Assembly (NCBI GenBank): GCA_022712855.1
Contig: JAFLJT010000310.1
Span: 1-64,000, forward strand
Source of the DNA: Pseudodesulfovibrio sp.
GTDB lineage: Bacteria; Desulfobacterota; Desulfovibrionia; Desulfovibrionales; Desulfovibrionaceae
Reading direction: 5' to 3'
DNA length: 64,000 bases
Shown here: positions 50,746 to 59,236 of the stretch, one piece after another
How positions within the stretch are numbered: position 1 is the first letter of the stretch
Layout: each line of letters opens with the position of its first letter
Translations under genes and position numbers: made by a program
Notes under the pieces: generated by a model
What the model saw: only the letters and a program-made list of their open reading frames with translations
The model's database searches: none
What the model was told of the DNA's origin: nothing

Positions 50746-51918
50746 ATGAGTCAGAAAGTATGTATTTTTACGGGAACTCGAGCTGAGTATGGGCTATTGC
50801 AGCCTGTCATGCAGCGAATTAAGGATGACCGGGAGTTGGAACTTCAGGTTCTGGTTTCCGGTGGGCACCTTTCGACCCGTCATGGAAATACCATTGATGA
50901 GATCTTTGCTGATGGATTTGTCCCTTCAGAGCAAGTCCCCCTCCCTTTGGATGACGATTCTCCAATTGGAGTGGCTGAGGCCACAGGTATCGCTGTGTCT
51001 GGGCTTGCCAAGGCTCTTGGGAAACTGTCACCAGATATTGTCGTTATATTGGGCGACAGGTATGAAGCACTGGCATGCGCTCTGGCTGCATCGATACAGG
51101 ATGTCCCGATTGCACACATTCACGGTGGTGAAACGACCCAAGGCGCGGTTGATGAATGCTTTCGGCATAGCATTACCAAGATGAGCCAGCTTCATTTTCC
51201 ATCGTGTGAAGAGGCGCGTAAGCGGATCATTCAGTTGGGGGAAAACCCCGAGCGTGTTTTTAATGTTGGTGCTCTGGGTGTGGAAAACATCAAGAATATT
51301 CCGTTGCTTTCCAAGGAAGAGTTGGAAGACGCTCTCGGCTTTAGATTAGGTAGGAAGTGCCTGCTCGTGACATACCACCCCGTGACACTCGACAAGGCTG
51401 GAGCTTACCACGCTGCTGAATTCTTTGGTGGTTTGCGTCAGTTTTTGGCAAATCATGATGACGGTAAAATTATATTGACAGGGACTAATGCCGATGTTGG
51501 TGGTTCAATAATAAATGAACTTGCCGACCAGCTTGCGAACGAGAACCTGGGTCGGGTTGGCTCGTGGGTTAGCTTGGGGCTTGTGAGATACCTTTCCGCT
51601 ATGAAGTACGCGAGTTGTGTGGTGGGAAATTCGTCAAGTGGAATTATTGAAGCGCCAAGCTTTTATGTTCCTGTTGTGAATATTGGCATAAGACAGCAGG
51701 GGCGAGTGCAGTCCAAGTGTACGATTAATTGCGCTCCAAACTCTGAGGATGTAGAGAGAGCCTTGGACAGAGCGCTTTCTTCTGAAAATATACAATCTGT
51801 CAGAGGGTGTTCCAGTCCTTATGAGAAAAAGGGGACAAGTGAGCAGATCGTTAAAATGATCAAAGGCTTTTCTGGTGATACGATCAAAGTATTCTACGAT
51901 ATAAAATTCGGTGGGTGA
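50746..51918 (+). CDS. legG: UDP/GDP-sugar hydrolysing 2-epimerase, LegG/NeuC-like
   Basis: 390 residues. CIFTGTRAEYGLLQPVMQRI, VVILGDRYEALACALAASIQDVPIAHIHGGETTQGAVDE, FRHSITKMSQLHF, VGNSSSGIIEAPSFYVPVVNIGIRQQGR are the hallmarks of NeuC-type epimerases that remove the nucleotide while inverting C2. In the Leg pathway it releases the 6-deoxy-mannose sugar used by LegI. The stop overlaps an in-frame upstream start of the next gene. Confidence 0.9.
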   Translation: MSQKVCIFTGTRAEYGLLQPVMQRIKDDRELELQVLVSGGHLSTRHGNTIDEIFADGFVPSEQVPLPLDDDSPIGVAEATGIAVSGLAKALGKLSPDIVVILGDRYEALACALAASIQDVPIAHIHGGETTQGAVDECFRHSITKMSQLHFPSCEEARKRIIQLGENPERVFNVGALGVENIKNIPLLSKEELEDALGFRLGRKCLLVTYHPVTLDKAGAYHAAEFFGGLRQFLANHDDGKIILTGTNADVGGSIINELADQLANENLGRVGSWVSLGLVRYLSAMKYASCVVGNSSSGIIEAPSFYVPVVNIGIRQQGRVQSKCTINCAPNSEDVERALDRALSSENIQSVRGCSSPYEKKGTSEQIVKMIKGFSGDTIKVFYDIKFGG

Positions 51919-51922
51919 CCCT

Positions 51923-52978
51923 ATGGAAGAAAAAAACTGGCACAAAGCGGTGATTACCTTGTCGGCAACGGTCATGGATGCAGTGCATTCGTTGACATCA
52001 TCAATGCTGCAGATTGCCTTGGTCGTGGACGACAAGGGGCGCCTGCAGGGCGTCATTACCGATGGCGATATTCGACGAGGCCTTCTTGCGGGGAAAGGTC
52101 TGGATTCTCCTGCCGCAGAAGTGATGCATGCTTCTTTTGTTGCAGCCAAGCCTGACATGAGTGATTCTTCTGTATTGGCAATCATGCGTCAGCGAGAAAT
52201 TCGGCAGATGCCGGTCCTCTTGGAAGATGGATGTTTGGTCGGCGTTAGAACGCTTTTTGGATTGACGATGCCTAGATCGCGCGACAATTGGGTTATTCTG
52301 ATGGCGGGCGGACTTGGCTCGAGACTTCGCCCGTTGACTGAGAATTGTCCTAAGCCCCTTCTCCCCCTGAGAGGACGACCTATACTTGAAACCATTATCT
52401 CGCAATTCATGGATTTTGGGTTCAGTAAATTTTTCATTTCGGTAAATTACATGGCTGAGATGATAGAGGATTACTTTGGTGATGGTTCGAGCCTTGGTGT
52501 TGAGATCAAGTATTTGCGCGAAAAGGAGCAGCTCGGCACGGCTGGGGCAATTGGGCTTCTGCCCGAAAAGCCTAAGGAGCCGATTTTTGTCATGAATGGT
52601 GATCTGCTGACTCGAGTGGATTTCCCCCATATGCTGAGTTTTCATCAGGAGCAAGAGGCCAAAGCGACTATGGCAGTCCGGAATTATGGTGTGCAGGTGC
52701 CATATGGCGTTGTTCAAGTTGATAATAACTATATTGTCGAGATTGAGGAGAAACCTGTCAGTAATCATTTCATCAATGCAGGTATCTATATTCTGGAGCC
52801 GGAGGTTGTTGCCGACATCGTTCCGGATGAGTACCTTGATATGCCTATGCTTTTCTCTCGGCTCATGGGTCTTGACCAGCCAGCAGCGGCCTTTCCAGTT
52901 CACGAATATTGGATTGATGTAGGCAGAATGGAAGACTTCGAAAAGGCAGAATGCGATTATGGTATCCATTTCTTATAG
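51923..52978 (+). CDS. ptmE: CBS-domain sugar-phosphate nucleotidyltransferase, PtmE-like
   Basis: 351 residues from ATG 51923 (GGTGGG upstream; a GTG at 51911 is also in frame). A pair of CBS motifs (about 1-115: LQIALVVDDKGRLQGVITDGDIRRGLL, IRQMPVLLEDGCLVGVRTLF) is followed by an NTP-transferase domain: VILMAGGLGSRLRPLTENCPKPLLPL, LGTAGAIGLL, FVMNGDLLTRVDF. This is the build of PtmE, glucosamine-1-phosphate guanylyltransferase, which gives GDP-GlcN for the Leg pathway. The CBS part may sense nucleotides. Confidence 0.88.
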   Translation: MEEKNWHKAVITLSATVMDAVHSLTSSMLQIALVVDDKGRLQGVITDGDIRRGLLAGKGLDSPAAEVMHASFVAAKPDMSDSSVLAIMRQREIRQMPVLLEDGCLVGVRTLFGLTMPRSRDNWVILMAGGLGSRLRPLTENCPKPLLPLRGRPILETIISQFMDFGFSKFFISVNYMAEMIEDYFGDGSSLGVEIKYLREKEQLGTAGAIGLLPEKPKEPIFVMNGDLLTRVDFPHMLSFHQEQEAKATMAVRNYGVQVPYGVVQVDNNYIVEIEEKPVSNHFINAGIYILEPEVVADIVPDEYLDMPMLFSRLMGLDQPAAAFPVHEYWIDVGRMEDFEKAECDYGIHFL

Positions 52979-52992
52979 GCGAAAGGCTTTAC

Positions 52993-53694
52993 GTGTATAA
53001 AAATAAATCTATTTTAGCCATCGTCGTCGCACGGGGTGGATCCAAGGGAGTGCCCGGTAAGAATATACGCCTTGTTGGGGGGAAACCACTTCTCGCATGG
53101 ACTATTGAAGGAGCACAGCAATCGAAGGTTCTTGATCGAGTGATTCTGTCCTGTGATGATGACGGGATAATTGAGGTAGCCAGGCAGTACGGATTGGAAG
53201 TCCCATTCGTTAGGCCAAAGGAATTTGCCAAAGATGAAAGCCCTGTGAGTGAAGCCATTATCCATGCGCTGGACAATATTTCCGGATACGATTATGTCGT
53301 ACTTCTTCAGCCTACATCACCACTTCGTACCGCAGAGGATATTGATGAGTGCCTGAAAGTATGTGTCGACAGCCTGGCAACATCAGCAATTAGTGTGTCG
53401 CAGCCTGAAGAAAGTCCCTACTGGATGTTGACAAAGGATGCAGAAGGATGGCTCCGCCCGTTGCTTTCAGGGACGCATACAACCGCACGTCGACAGGATG
53501 TGCCTGAAGTGCTTCTCCCCAATGGCGCTATTTACGTCGCTGAAGTCGATTATTATAGGGAACATAAGACGTTTGTGGGAGACAAGACGGTTGGTTATGA
53601 AATGCAAAGAGAAACGGTGCTGGACATAGATACAGAAAAAGATTTCTTGTTGTTCGAAACGATTCTCATGAATCGTGAAGGGGACGATTCATGA
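52993..53694 (+). CDS. legF: CMP-nonulosonate cytidylyltransferase, LegF/NeuA-like
   Basis: 233 residues from GTG 52993 (AGGCGAAAGG upstream; the frame opens 14 codons earlier inside the preceding gene). AIVVARGGSKGVPGKNIRLVGGKPLLAWTIEGA is the CTP-binding start; VILSCDDDGIIEVARQYGLEVPFVRP, LLQPTSPLRTAEDIDE and PNGAIYVAEVDYY follow. It activates the nonulosonate to its CMP form for transfer. Its stop overlaps the HisF-HisH fusion start (ATGA), which ties the amidination genes to this pathway. Confidence 0.92.
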   Translation: MYKNKSILAIVVARGGSKGVPGKNIRLVGGKPLLAWTIEGAQQSKVLDRVILSCDDDGIIEVARQYGLEVPFVRPKEFAKDESPVSEAIIHALDNISGYDYVVLLQPTSPLRTAEDIDECLKVCVDSLATSAISVSQPEESPYWMLTKDAEGWLRPLLSGTHTTARRQDVPEVLLPNGAIYVAEVDYYREHKTFVGDKTVGYEMQRETVLDIDTEKDFLLFETILMNREGDDS

Positions 53695-55235
53695 ATATCA
53701 GAGTGATCCCCCGTCTTGATATTAAAGGCCCCAACCTTGTTAAGGGAGTTCATCTAGAAGGCCTGAGGGTCTTGGGGCAGCCTGGTGACTTTGCGTACAA
53801 ATACTATCAAGATGGCGCAGACGAATTAATTTATGTGGATCTGGTTGCAAGCCTGTATGGACGTAGCAGCCTTCTGGAGATTGTTAAGTCTACAGCCAGG
53901 CGAATATTTATCCCTTTGACTGCTGGCGGTGGCATTCGAACTCTTGATGACATTCGTGCCATGCTTCGAGCCGGTGCTGACAAGGTCTGCATCAATACGG
54001 CTTTGTTTGAAACTCCAGAGTTAATAACCGAAGGTTCACGAGTTTTCGGTTCCCAATGCATGGTACTTAACATTGAGGCTAGGAAGGAGCCTGATGGCTC
54101 TTGGGTGTGTATGCATACTAATGCACGAGAGAGCAGCGGACGTGAGGTCGTTGATTGGGCTCGCGAGATGGTAGACCGGGGAGCGGGTGAGATTCTACTT
54201 ACGAGTGTCGATTATGAAGGAACGGGGCGTGGCTTTGATCTGGATTTGATTCAGACAGTGAGTGATGCAGTCAATGTCCCTGTTATCGCCAACGGTGGTG
54301 CAGGGAATAGTGAGCATCTCAATCAAGCTGCACGGGCAGTAGGAACTGGCGGCGTCAGTGCCTCATCAATATTTCATTATCATCGCCTTGAAGAGTTGAG
54401 TGACGCGATGCTGCATGACGGGGAAGGGAATACGTCATATATTGAACTATCGCGTTCAAAGACGACATCATTCTTAAATGGTCGAATCAAGGCGATGAGT
54501 GTTTCTGAGGCAAAGGAACAGCTTGCTGAGAAAGGTATTGAATGTCGTAAACATTCCCCGGTGGCAGTTACTCCCGGTACGACCGGAAATGGTATAGTGT
54601 GCGTTGTTGATTATGGTATGGGCAATCTGTTCAACTTGGCACGCTCACTGACGAACCTCGGCGTTGAGTATTTTTTTACATCCTCTCCAGATGATGTTGC
54701 ATCGGCTGACAAGATTGTTATTCCGGGAGTTGGAGCATATGGTGATGCTATGCAGCGGTTGGACGCTCTTGGCTTGTCCGAGGCTATCCGGGAGCGTGTA
54801 AGAGCAGGTGTGCCAGTCCTGGGCATATGCCTTGGAATGCAATTGCTTTTTTCTCGGAGCATGGAGTTTGGTGAAAATGAAGGGCTGGGCCTGCTTCCAG
54901 GCACAGTGGAGCTTTTGTGGGGGCCAGATGAACGACAAGAGAGGGCCAAGTTGCCACATATAGGATGGAATCGCCTATGTCTCAACAATGCAATATCGTG
55001 GGCCAGTTCAGAGTTGGAAGAATTTCCTGTGGGCGGGCCGGCGTACTTCGTTCACTCATATGTCTGTATTCCAGAGAACCCAGAACATGTGCTTGCCACA
55101 TCAGAGTACGGTGGTGTTGATTTTTGTAGCGTAGTGAAAAAAGGGTCGGTATGCGGTTGCCAGTTCCATCCGGAACTTAGTGGCGAATACGGGCAACTAA
55201 TATTGAAGAATTTTTGCTTTAACTCAGGATATTAG
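53691..55235 (+). CDS. HisF-HisH fusion, first amidination module
   Basis: 514 residues. Residues 1-285 are HisF: VIPRLDIKGPNLVKG with Asp10 (catalytic D11 position), GGGIRTLDDIR, ADKVCINTA, LLTSVDYEGTGRGFD (the D176 position). The canonical D130 position is Glu (LNIEARKE). Residues 300-514 are HisH: VDYGMGNLFNLARSL, LGICLGMQLLF with the nucleophile Cys, and CQFHPELSG with His and Glu. So a glutaminase and an ammonia-channelling barrel are joined in one chain, in the order opposite to eukaryotic HIS7. It supplies ammonia to the next gene, the N-acetyl-sugar amidotransferase, not to histidine synthesis, as inferred from context. Confidence 0.88.
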   Translation: MNIRVIPRLDIKGPNLVKGVHLEGLRVLGQPGDFAYKYYQDGADELIYVDLVASLYGRSSLLEIVKSTARRIFIPLTAGGGIRTLDDIRAMLRAGADKVCINTALFETPELITEGSRVFGSQCMVLNIEARKEPDGSWVCMHTNARESSGREVVDWAREMVDRGAGEILLTSVDYEGTGRGFDLDLIQTVSDAVNVPVIANGGAGNSEHLNQAARAVGTGGVSASSIFHYHRLEELSDAMLHDGEGNTSYIELSRSKTTSFLNGRIKAMSVSEAKEQLAEKGIECRKHSPVAVTPGTTGNGIVCVVDYGMGNLFNLARSLTNLGVEYFFTSSPDDVASADKIVIPGVGAYGDAMQRLDALGLSEAIRERVRAGVPVLGICLGMQLLFSRSMEFGENEGLGLLPGTVELLWGPDERQERAKLPHIGWNRLCLNNAISWASSELEEFPVGGPAYFVHSYVCIPENPEHVLATSEYGGVDFCSVVKKGSVCGCQFHPELSGEYGQLILKNFCFNSGY

Positions 55236-55236
55236 A

Positions 55237-56451
55237 ATGAAATTTCCAAAATTATTCAAAGAGCAACCCGCTCCGATGCCGGTACTTGACGGTCAGCTTC
55301 CGGATCTGCCGAAAGAGGTCAAGTTCTGTCAGTGTTGTGTAACATCCAACCAACGTCCACGAATCACCTTTGACGAACGCGGTTATTGTAGTGCCTGTCA
55401 GTACAATGAAGAAAAAGAGACCGGTATTGATTGGGACGAAAGAGATCGAGAGCTGCGTGATCTGCTCGATAAACACCGTTCAAAGGATGGAAGTTTCGAC
55501 GTTGTTGTGCCGTCGAGCGGTGGCAAGGACTCTGCCTATGTTGCACACGTCCTGCGTGAAGAATACGGCATGCATCCTTTGACGGTGACGTGGTCTCCAT
55601 TCATCTATACGGATATCGGTTGGCAGAATCAGTGCAACCTCAACCATAGCGGTATGGACAACATCATGTTCACGCCCAATGGTCTTATTCATCGCAAGTT
55701 CTCCCGACTCGGATTCGAGTGTAATGGTGACAACTTCGATTCGTTTGTGTGGGGGCAAAAGGGATTTCCTTTTCACATGGCCGTCAAATTTGGCATTCCG
55801 CTTATCTTCGAAGGAGAGAACGGCGATGTCGAGTACGGTGGTAGCATGGAAGGTAAGAACCGAGGTTACCAGGACGTCAGCGACTGGAAAGACTTGTATT
55901 TCCGAGGCAACGGTTCAGATGCACTTGCCGAAGTTGGTTTGGAGTACGGTGTGTTCGAGAAAGGCGAGCTCAATGCCTCCACATTGCAGATTTACTCCAA
56001 TCCGCCAATTGAACAGATTGAAGAAGTTGGGGTTGAGCAGCATTTTTTTTCCTATTATAGGAAGTGGATACCACAAGAAAATTACTACTATGCGGTTGAG
56101 AACACCGGCTTTGAAGTGAACCCGGTTCGGTCAGAAGGAACATATACGAAATATGCCAGTCTTGACGACCAGACCGATGGTCTCCACTTTTGGTTAGGCT
56201 ACTTGAAATTCGGAATGGGGCGGACCACCAGAGACGCTTCTATGGAAGTCAGGTGTAATCATATCACCCGCGAAGAAGCTGTTTTCCTTGTCAGACGTTA
56301 TGATGGGGAATTCCCGAAGAAGCATTTCAAAACAATTCTCGAATACCTCGACATTGAAGAGGAACGGTTCTTTGAAGTGGCTGATAAATTCCGCACCCCG
56401 CATCTCTGGGAAAAAGAGAACGGGGAGTGGAAGTTGAAGCACGTGATTTAA
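55237..56451 (+). CDS. N-acetyl sugar amidotransferase 1 (PseA/WbpG-like)
   Basis: 404 residues, beginning one base after the fusion stop. A zinc-type cysteine set (FCQCCVTSNQRPR, CSACQYNE) is followed by a PP-loop SSGGKDSAYVAHVLREEYG (about 90). Later marks are DNIMFTPNGLIHRKFSRLG, KFGIPLIFEGENGDVEYGG, KFGMGRTTRDASMEVR and RYDGEFP. The family converts N-acetyl to acetamidino groups on nonulosonates or uronates, using ATP and ammonia from HisF/HisH partners. Clear paralogue of 58006-59217. Confidence 0.9.
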   Translation: MKFPKLFKEQPAPMPVLDGQLPDLPKEVKFCQCCVTSNQRPRITFDERGYCSACQYNEEKETGIDWDERDRELRDLLDKHRSKDGSFDVVVPSSGGKDSAYVAHVLREEYGMHPLTVTWSPFIYTDIGWQNQCNLNHSGMDNIMFTPNGLIHRKFSRLGFECNGDNFDSFVWGQKGFPFHMAVKFGIPLIFEGENGDVEYGGSMEGKNRGYQDVSDWKDLYFRGNGSDALAEVGLEYGVFEKGELNASTLQIYSNPPIEQIEEVGVEQHFFSYYRKWIPQENYYYAVENTGFEVNPVRSEGTYTKYASLDDQTDGLHFWLGYLKFGMGRTTRDASMEVRCNHITREEAVFLVRRYDGEFPKKHFKTILEYLDIEEERFFEVADKFRTPHLWEKENGEWKLKHVI

Positions 56452-56478
56452 TCGGTGCAATTGCCCTAAGGTATATCA

Positions 56479-57345
56479 ATGAATATTCGCGTCATACCAA
56501 GGCTTGACATCAAAGGCCCGAATCTCGTCAAGGGGATTCATTTTGAGGGCCTGCGTGTGTTGGGAAAACCTGAAGATTTCGCTCGTATCTATTACGAGAA
56601 CGGTGCGGATGAACTGTTTTTTCAGGATGCGGTGGCGAGCCTGTACGATAGGAACAGCCTGCATGAGATAGTCAGGAAAACATCCTCGGAGATATTCATA
56701 CCATTGTGTGTGGGAGGCGGTCTTCGGAGTGTCGAGGATGTGCGTGAAGTTCTCCGTGCTGGCGCGGACAAGGTTGCCATCAACACTGCTGCGATCAGGA
56801 ATCCACAATTGATTAGGGATGCTTCAATCGCATTTGGCTCATCAACTATTGTGGTTTCCATCGAAGCGGTTGGAAATAGCAAAGGGGGCTGGGAGGCACT
56901 CGTTGAATACGGTCGTGAAACAACTGGTGTTGATGCTATCGCCTGGGCAAAGGAAGCTGTAGCTCTTGGGGCTGGGGAATTGATGGTGACCAGTATTGAC
57001 CGCGAAGGAACTGGTAAAGGTTTTGACCTGGAGCTGACGAAATTGATTGCTGAAAGTGTTTCCGTTCCGGTTATTGCCGGTGGCGGTTGCGGTTCCCCTG
57101 CAGATGTCGTCGAGGTCCTTAATATGGGGCGGGCTGATGCTGTGAGCATGGCTTCGGTGTTGCACTACAAGGGAATTGAGCAATTAGCGGACAAGGTCGC
57201 TGACGATGATTATGAGCTGGAAGGAAATCTCGAATTCATCAAATCCGGAAAATCTTTTTCAAAAATCAAGCCGTGCACTATAAATGATATCAAGCAGGGG
57301 ATGGTCGAAAAAGGGCTGTTATGTCGAAATGAGGTGAGCGCATGA
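56479..57345 (+). CDS. HisF-like subunit, second amidination module
   Basis: 288 residues. VIPRLDIKGPNLVKGIHFEGLRVLG is almost the same as in the fusion; CVGGGLRSVEDVREVLRAGADKVAINTAA, MVTSIDREGTGKGFD and VIAGGGCGSPADVVEVL follow. The D130 position is again Glu (VVSIEAVGN). It includes a C-terminal extension after the barrel (SIKP-like linker, KQGMVEKGLLCRNE) that also exists in the fusion before its HisH part. The next gene, HisH, overlaps its stop (ATGA). Confidence 0.9.
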   Translation: MNIRVIPRLDIKGPNLVKGIHFEGLRVLGKPEDFARIYYENGADELFFQDAVASLYDRNSLHEIVRKTSSEIFIPLCVGGGLRSVEDVREVLRAGADKVAINTAAIRNPQLIRDASIAFGSSTIVVSIEAVGNSKGGWEALVEYGRETTGVDAIAWAKEAVALGAGELMVTSIDREGTGKGFDLELTKLIAESVSVPVIAGGGCGSPADVVEVLNMGRADAVSMASVLHYKGIEQLADKVADDDYELEGNLEFIKSGKSFSKIKPCTINDIKQGMVEKGLLCRNEVSA

Positions 57346-58016
57346 CCAAAATTGCTGCTGCCATCGTTGATTATGGTCTGGGCAACCTCTTCAGTATTAA
57401 GCGAGCCTGCGAAGTTGTCGGATTGTCTGTAGAAGTGACATCTGACGTATCTGTTATGGCCGAAGCCCGTTCCATCATCCTGCCGGGAGTCGGCGCATTT
57501 GGCGACGCGATGCAGTCTCTTGACAAACTGGACCTCGTGTCACCTCTTAAGGATCTGGCGCAAAGTGGAAAACCATTTGTTGGAATATGCCTTGGACAGC
57601 AACTCCTATTCACGGAAAGCGATGAGTTCGGAGGATACAAGGGGCTCGATATCATACCGGGTACAGTTCGTTACTTGCCTGTGCAGGAGAAGGATGGCAG
57701 GAGCCTGAAGGTTCCTCAAGTCGGTTGGAATGGTGTTGAGATTCCTCAAGGCAAATCGGACGATTTTTGGGATAATACGGTGTTGCGGGAAACCGTATCA
57801 GGGACATCAATGTATTTTGTTCATTCCTGCTATGTGACGCCGGATGATTCGAGTGCTGTTCTTGGTGAAACGCAGTACGGGGACATCCGGTTCTGTTCTG
57901 CTATCCAAAAGGACAATATTTTAGCTTTCCAATTCCATCCAGAGCGCAGTGGTGAGGGCGGACTGACCATATATAGAAAAATATCTGAAATGATAAAACG
58001 GAGTAGTGGTGAGTAA
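57342..58016 (+). CDS. HisH-like glutaminase subunit, second amidination module
   Basis: 224 residues. AIVDYGLGNLFSIKRACEVVG, PGVGAFGDAMQSLDKL, VGICLGQQLLF with the nucleophile Cys, VPQVGWNGVEIP, YFVHSCYV and FQFHPERSGEGG with His and Glu. Full class I glutaminase triad. It overlaps the HisF-like gene by four bases and the second amidotransferase gene by 11, so the three are tightly coupled. Confidence 0.9.
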   Translation: MTKIAAAIVDYGLGNLFSIKRACEVVGLSVEVTSDVSVMAEARSIILPGVGAFGDAMQSLDKLDLVSPLKDLAQSGKPFVGICLGQQLLFTESDEFGGYKGLDIIPGTVRYLPVQEKDGRSLKVPQVGWNGVEIPQGKSDDFWDNTVLRETVSGTSMYFVHSCYVTPDDSSAVLGETQYGDIRFCSAIQKDNILAFQFHPERSGEGGLTIYRKISEMIKRSSGE

Positions 58017-59217
58017 TTCAAAGACTTTATTCGGCCTTCCCGAGGAAGTTCGTTTTTGTAAGAAATGCGTGTTGTCCAATCAGCGTCCGTCCTCTTACCC
58101 CGAATTCAAACATACCAAAGACAGGATCACGCCGACCCTGCATATAGATGAAGATGGTGTTTGTGACGCCTGTCGGTACAACGAGCAGAAGAAACAGCAT
58201 ATCGATTGGGAAGCCCGGGAGAAACAGTTGATCCAACTGTGTGACAAGCATCGCAAGAATAACGGGGAATATGACTGCGTCGTTCCGGGGAGTGGGGGCA
58301 AAGATAGCGCAATTGCAGCTCATCTGTTGAAGTACGAATACGGGATGAATCCACTGACTGTTACTTGGCCTCCGATCATGTACACCGATTATGGATATAA
58401 AAACTTTCGGAATTGGATCGAGGTCGGTGGGTTCGACAATATTTCGTTTAACCAGAACGGGCGTGCGCACAAGCTGCTGACCCGTTTGGCAATCGAGAAC
58501 CTATTTCATCCGTTCCAGACGTTTATTCTGGGACAAAAAAATCTCGCTCCCAAGGTTGCCCTGACCTACGATATTCCTTTGATTTTCTATGGAGAATCTG
58601 AGGCGGAATATGGGAATCCTATAGCAGAGACGTCTTCTTCTTTGCGTGACAAGTCTTATTACAGCATGAATAACATTGATGAGTTGTACCTCGGCGGTGT
58701 CCCCGTCAATGATTTAATCAATGAGCATGGGCTGCGTCTGAACGAGCTTTCCTCCTACTTCCCGGCTGAGGCCGACAAGCTCGCGGCTTCTGACATCGAA
58801 GTTCACTACCTTGGGTACTACAAGAAGTGGACGCCGCAGGAAGCATATTATTACGCTGTGGAGAACACTGGTTTTAGTGCTCGCCCGTTCAGGACACAGG
58901 GAAGCTACAGCAAATACAATAGCATCGACGATAAGATAGACGATTTGCATTACTACACGACCTACATCAAGTTCGGCATCGGCCGCACGACCTACGATGC
59001 CTCCCAGGAAATTCGGAACAAGCACCTGACCCGTGAGGAGGGTGTGGCTCTCGTTCACAAGTATGATGGAGAGTTTCCGGACAGGTATTTCGATGAAATT
59101 TTGGAATATCTTGAGATCACTCCTGAGCATTTTGAGGAACTGTGTGATAGGAACCGTTCGCCGCATCTTTGGGAAAAGGTTAATGGGGAGTGGAAACTGA
59201 AACACGTAGTTTCCTAG
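58006..59217 (+). CDS. N-acetyl sugar amidotransferase 2 (PseA/WbpG-like)
   Basis: 403 residues, GTG start with GGAG upstream. FCKKCVLSNQRPS and CDACRYNE give the cysteine set; GSGGKDSAIAAHLLKYEYG is the PP-loop; DNISFNQNGRAHKLLTRLA, YDIPLIFYGESEAEYGNP, KFGIGRTTYDASQEIR and KYDGEFP follow. Same plan as the first amidotransferase but diverged through the substrate-facing middle (SSLRDKSYYSMNNIDELYLGG against the GSMEGKNRGYQDV region), so the two probably act on different acetamido groups or different sugars. Confidence 0.9.
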   Translation: MVSNSKTLFGLPEEVRFCKKCVLSNQRPSSYPEFKHTKDRITPTLHIDEDGVCDACRYNEQKKQHIDWEAREKQLIQLCDKHRKNNGEYDCVVPGSGGKDSAIAAHLLKYEYGMNPLTVTWPPIMYTDYGYKNFRNWIEVGGFDNISFNQNGRAHKLLTRLAIENLFHPFQTFILGQKNLAPKVALTYDIPLIFYGESEAEYGNPIAETSSSLRDKSYYSMNNIDELYLGGVPVNDLINEHGLRLNELSSYFPAEADKLAASDIEVHYLGYYKKWTPQEAYYYAVENTGFSARPFRTQGSYSKYNSIDDKIDDLHYYTTYIKFGIGRTTYDASQEIRNKHLTREEGVALVHKYDGEFPDRYFDEILEYLEITPEHFEELCDRNRSPHLWEKVNGEWKLKHVVS

Positions 59218-59236
59218 CAAGCGTACTGGTATTGTT

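Noticed and set aside
52001..52969. 322-residue minus-strand frame opposite the PtmE-like gene
   Set aside because: Antisense shadow; the plus strand has clear CBS and nucleotidyltransferase motifs.
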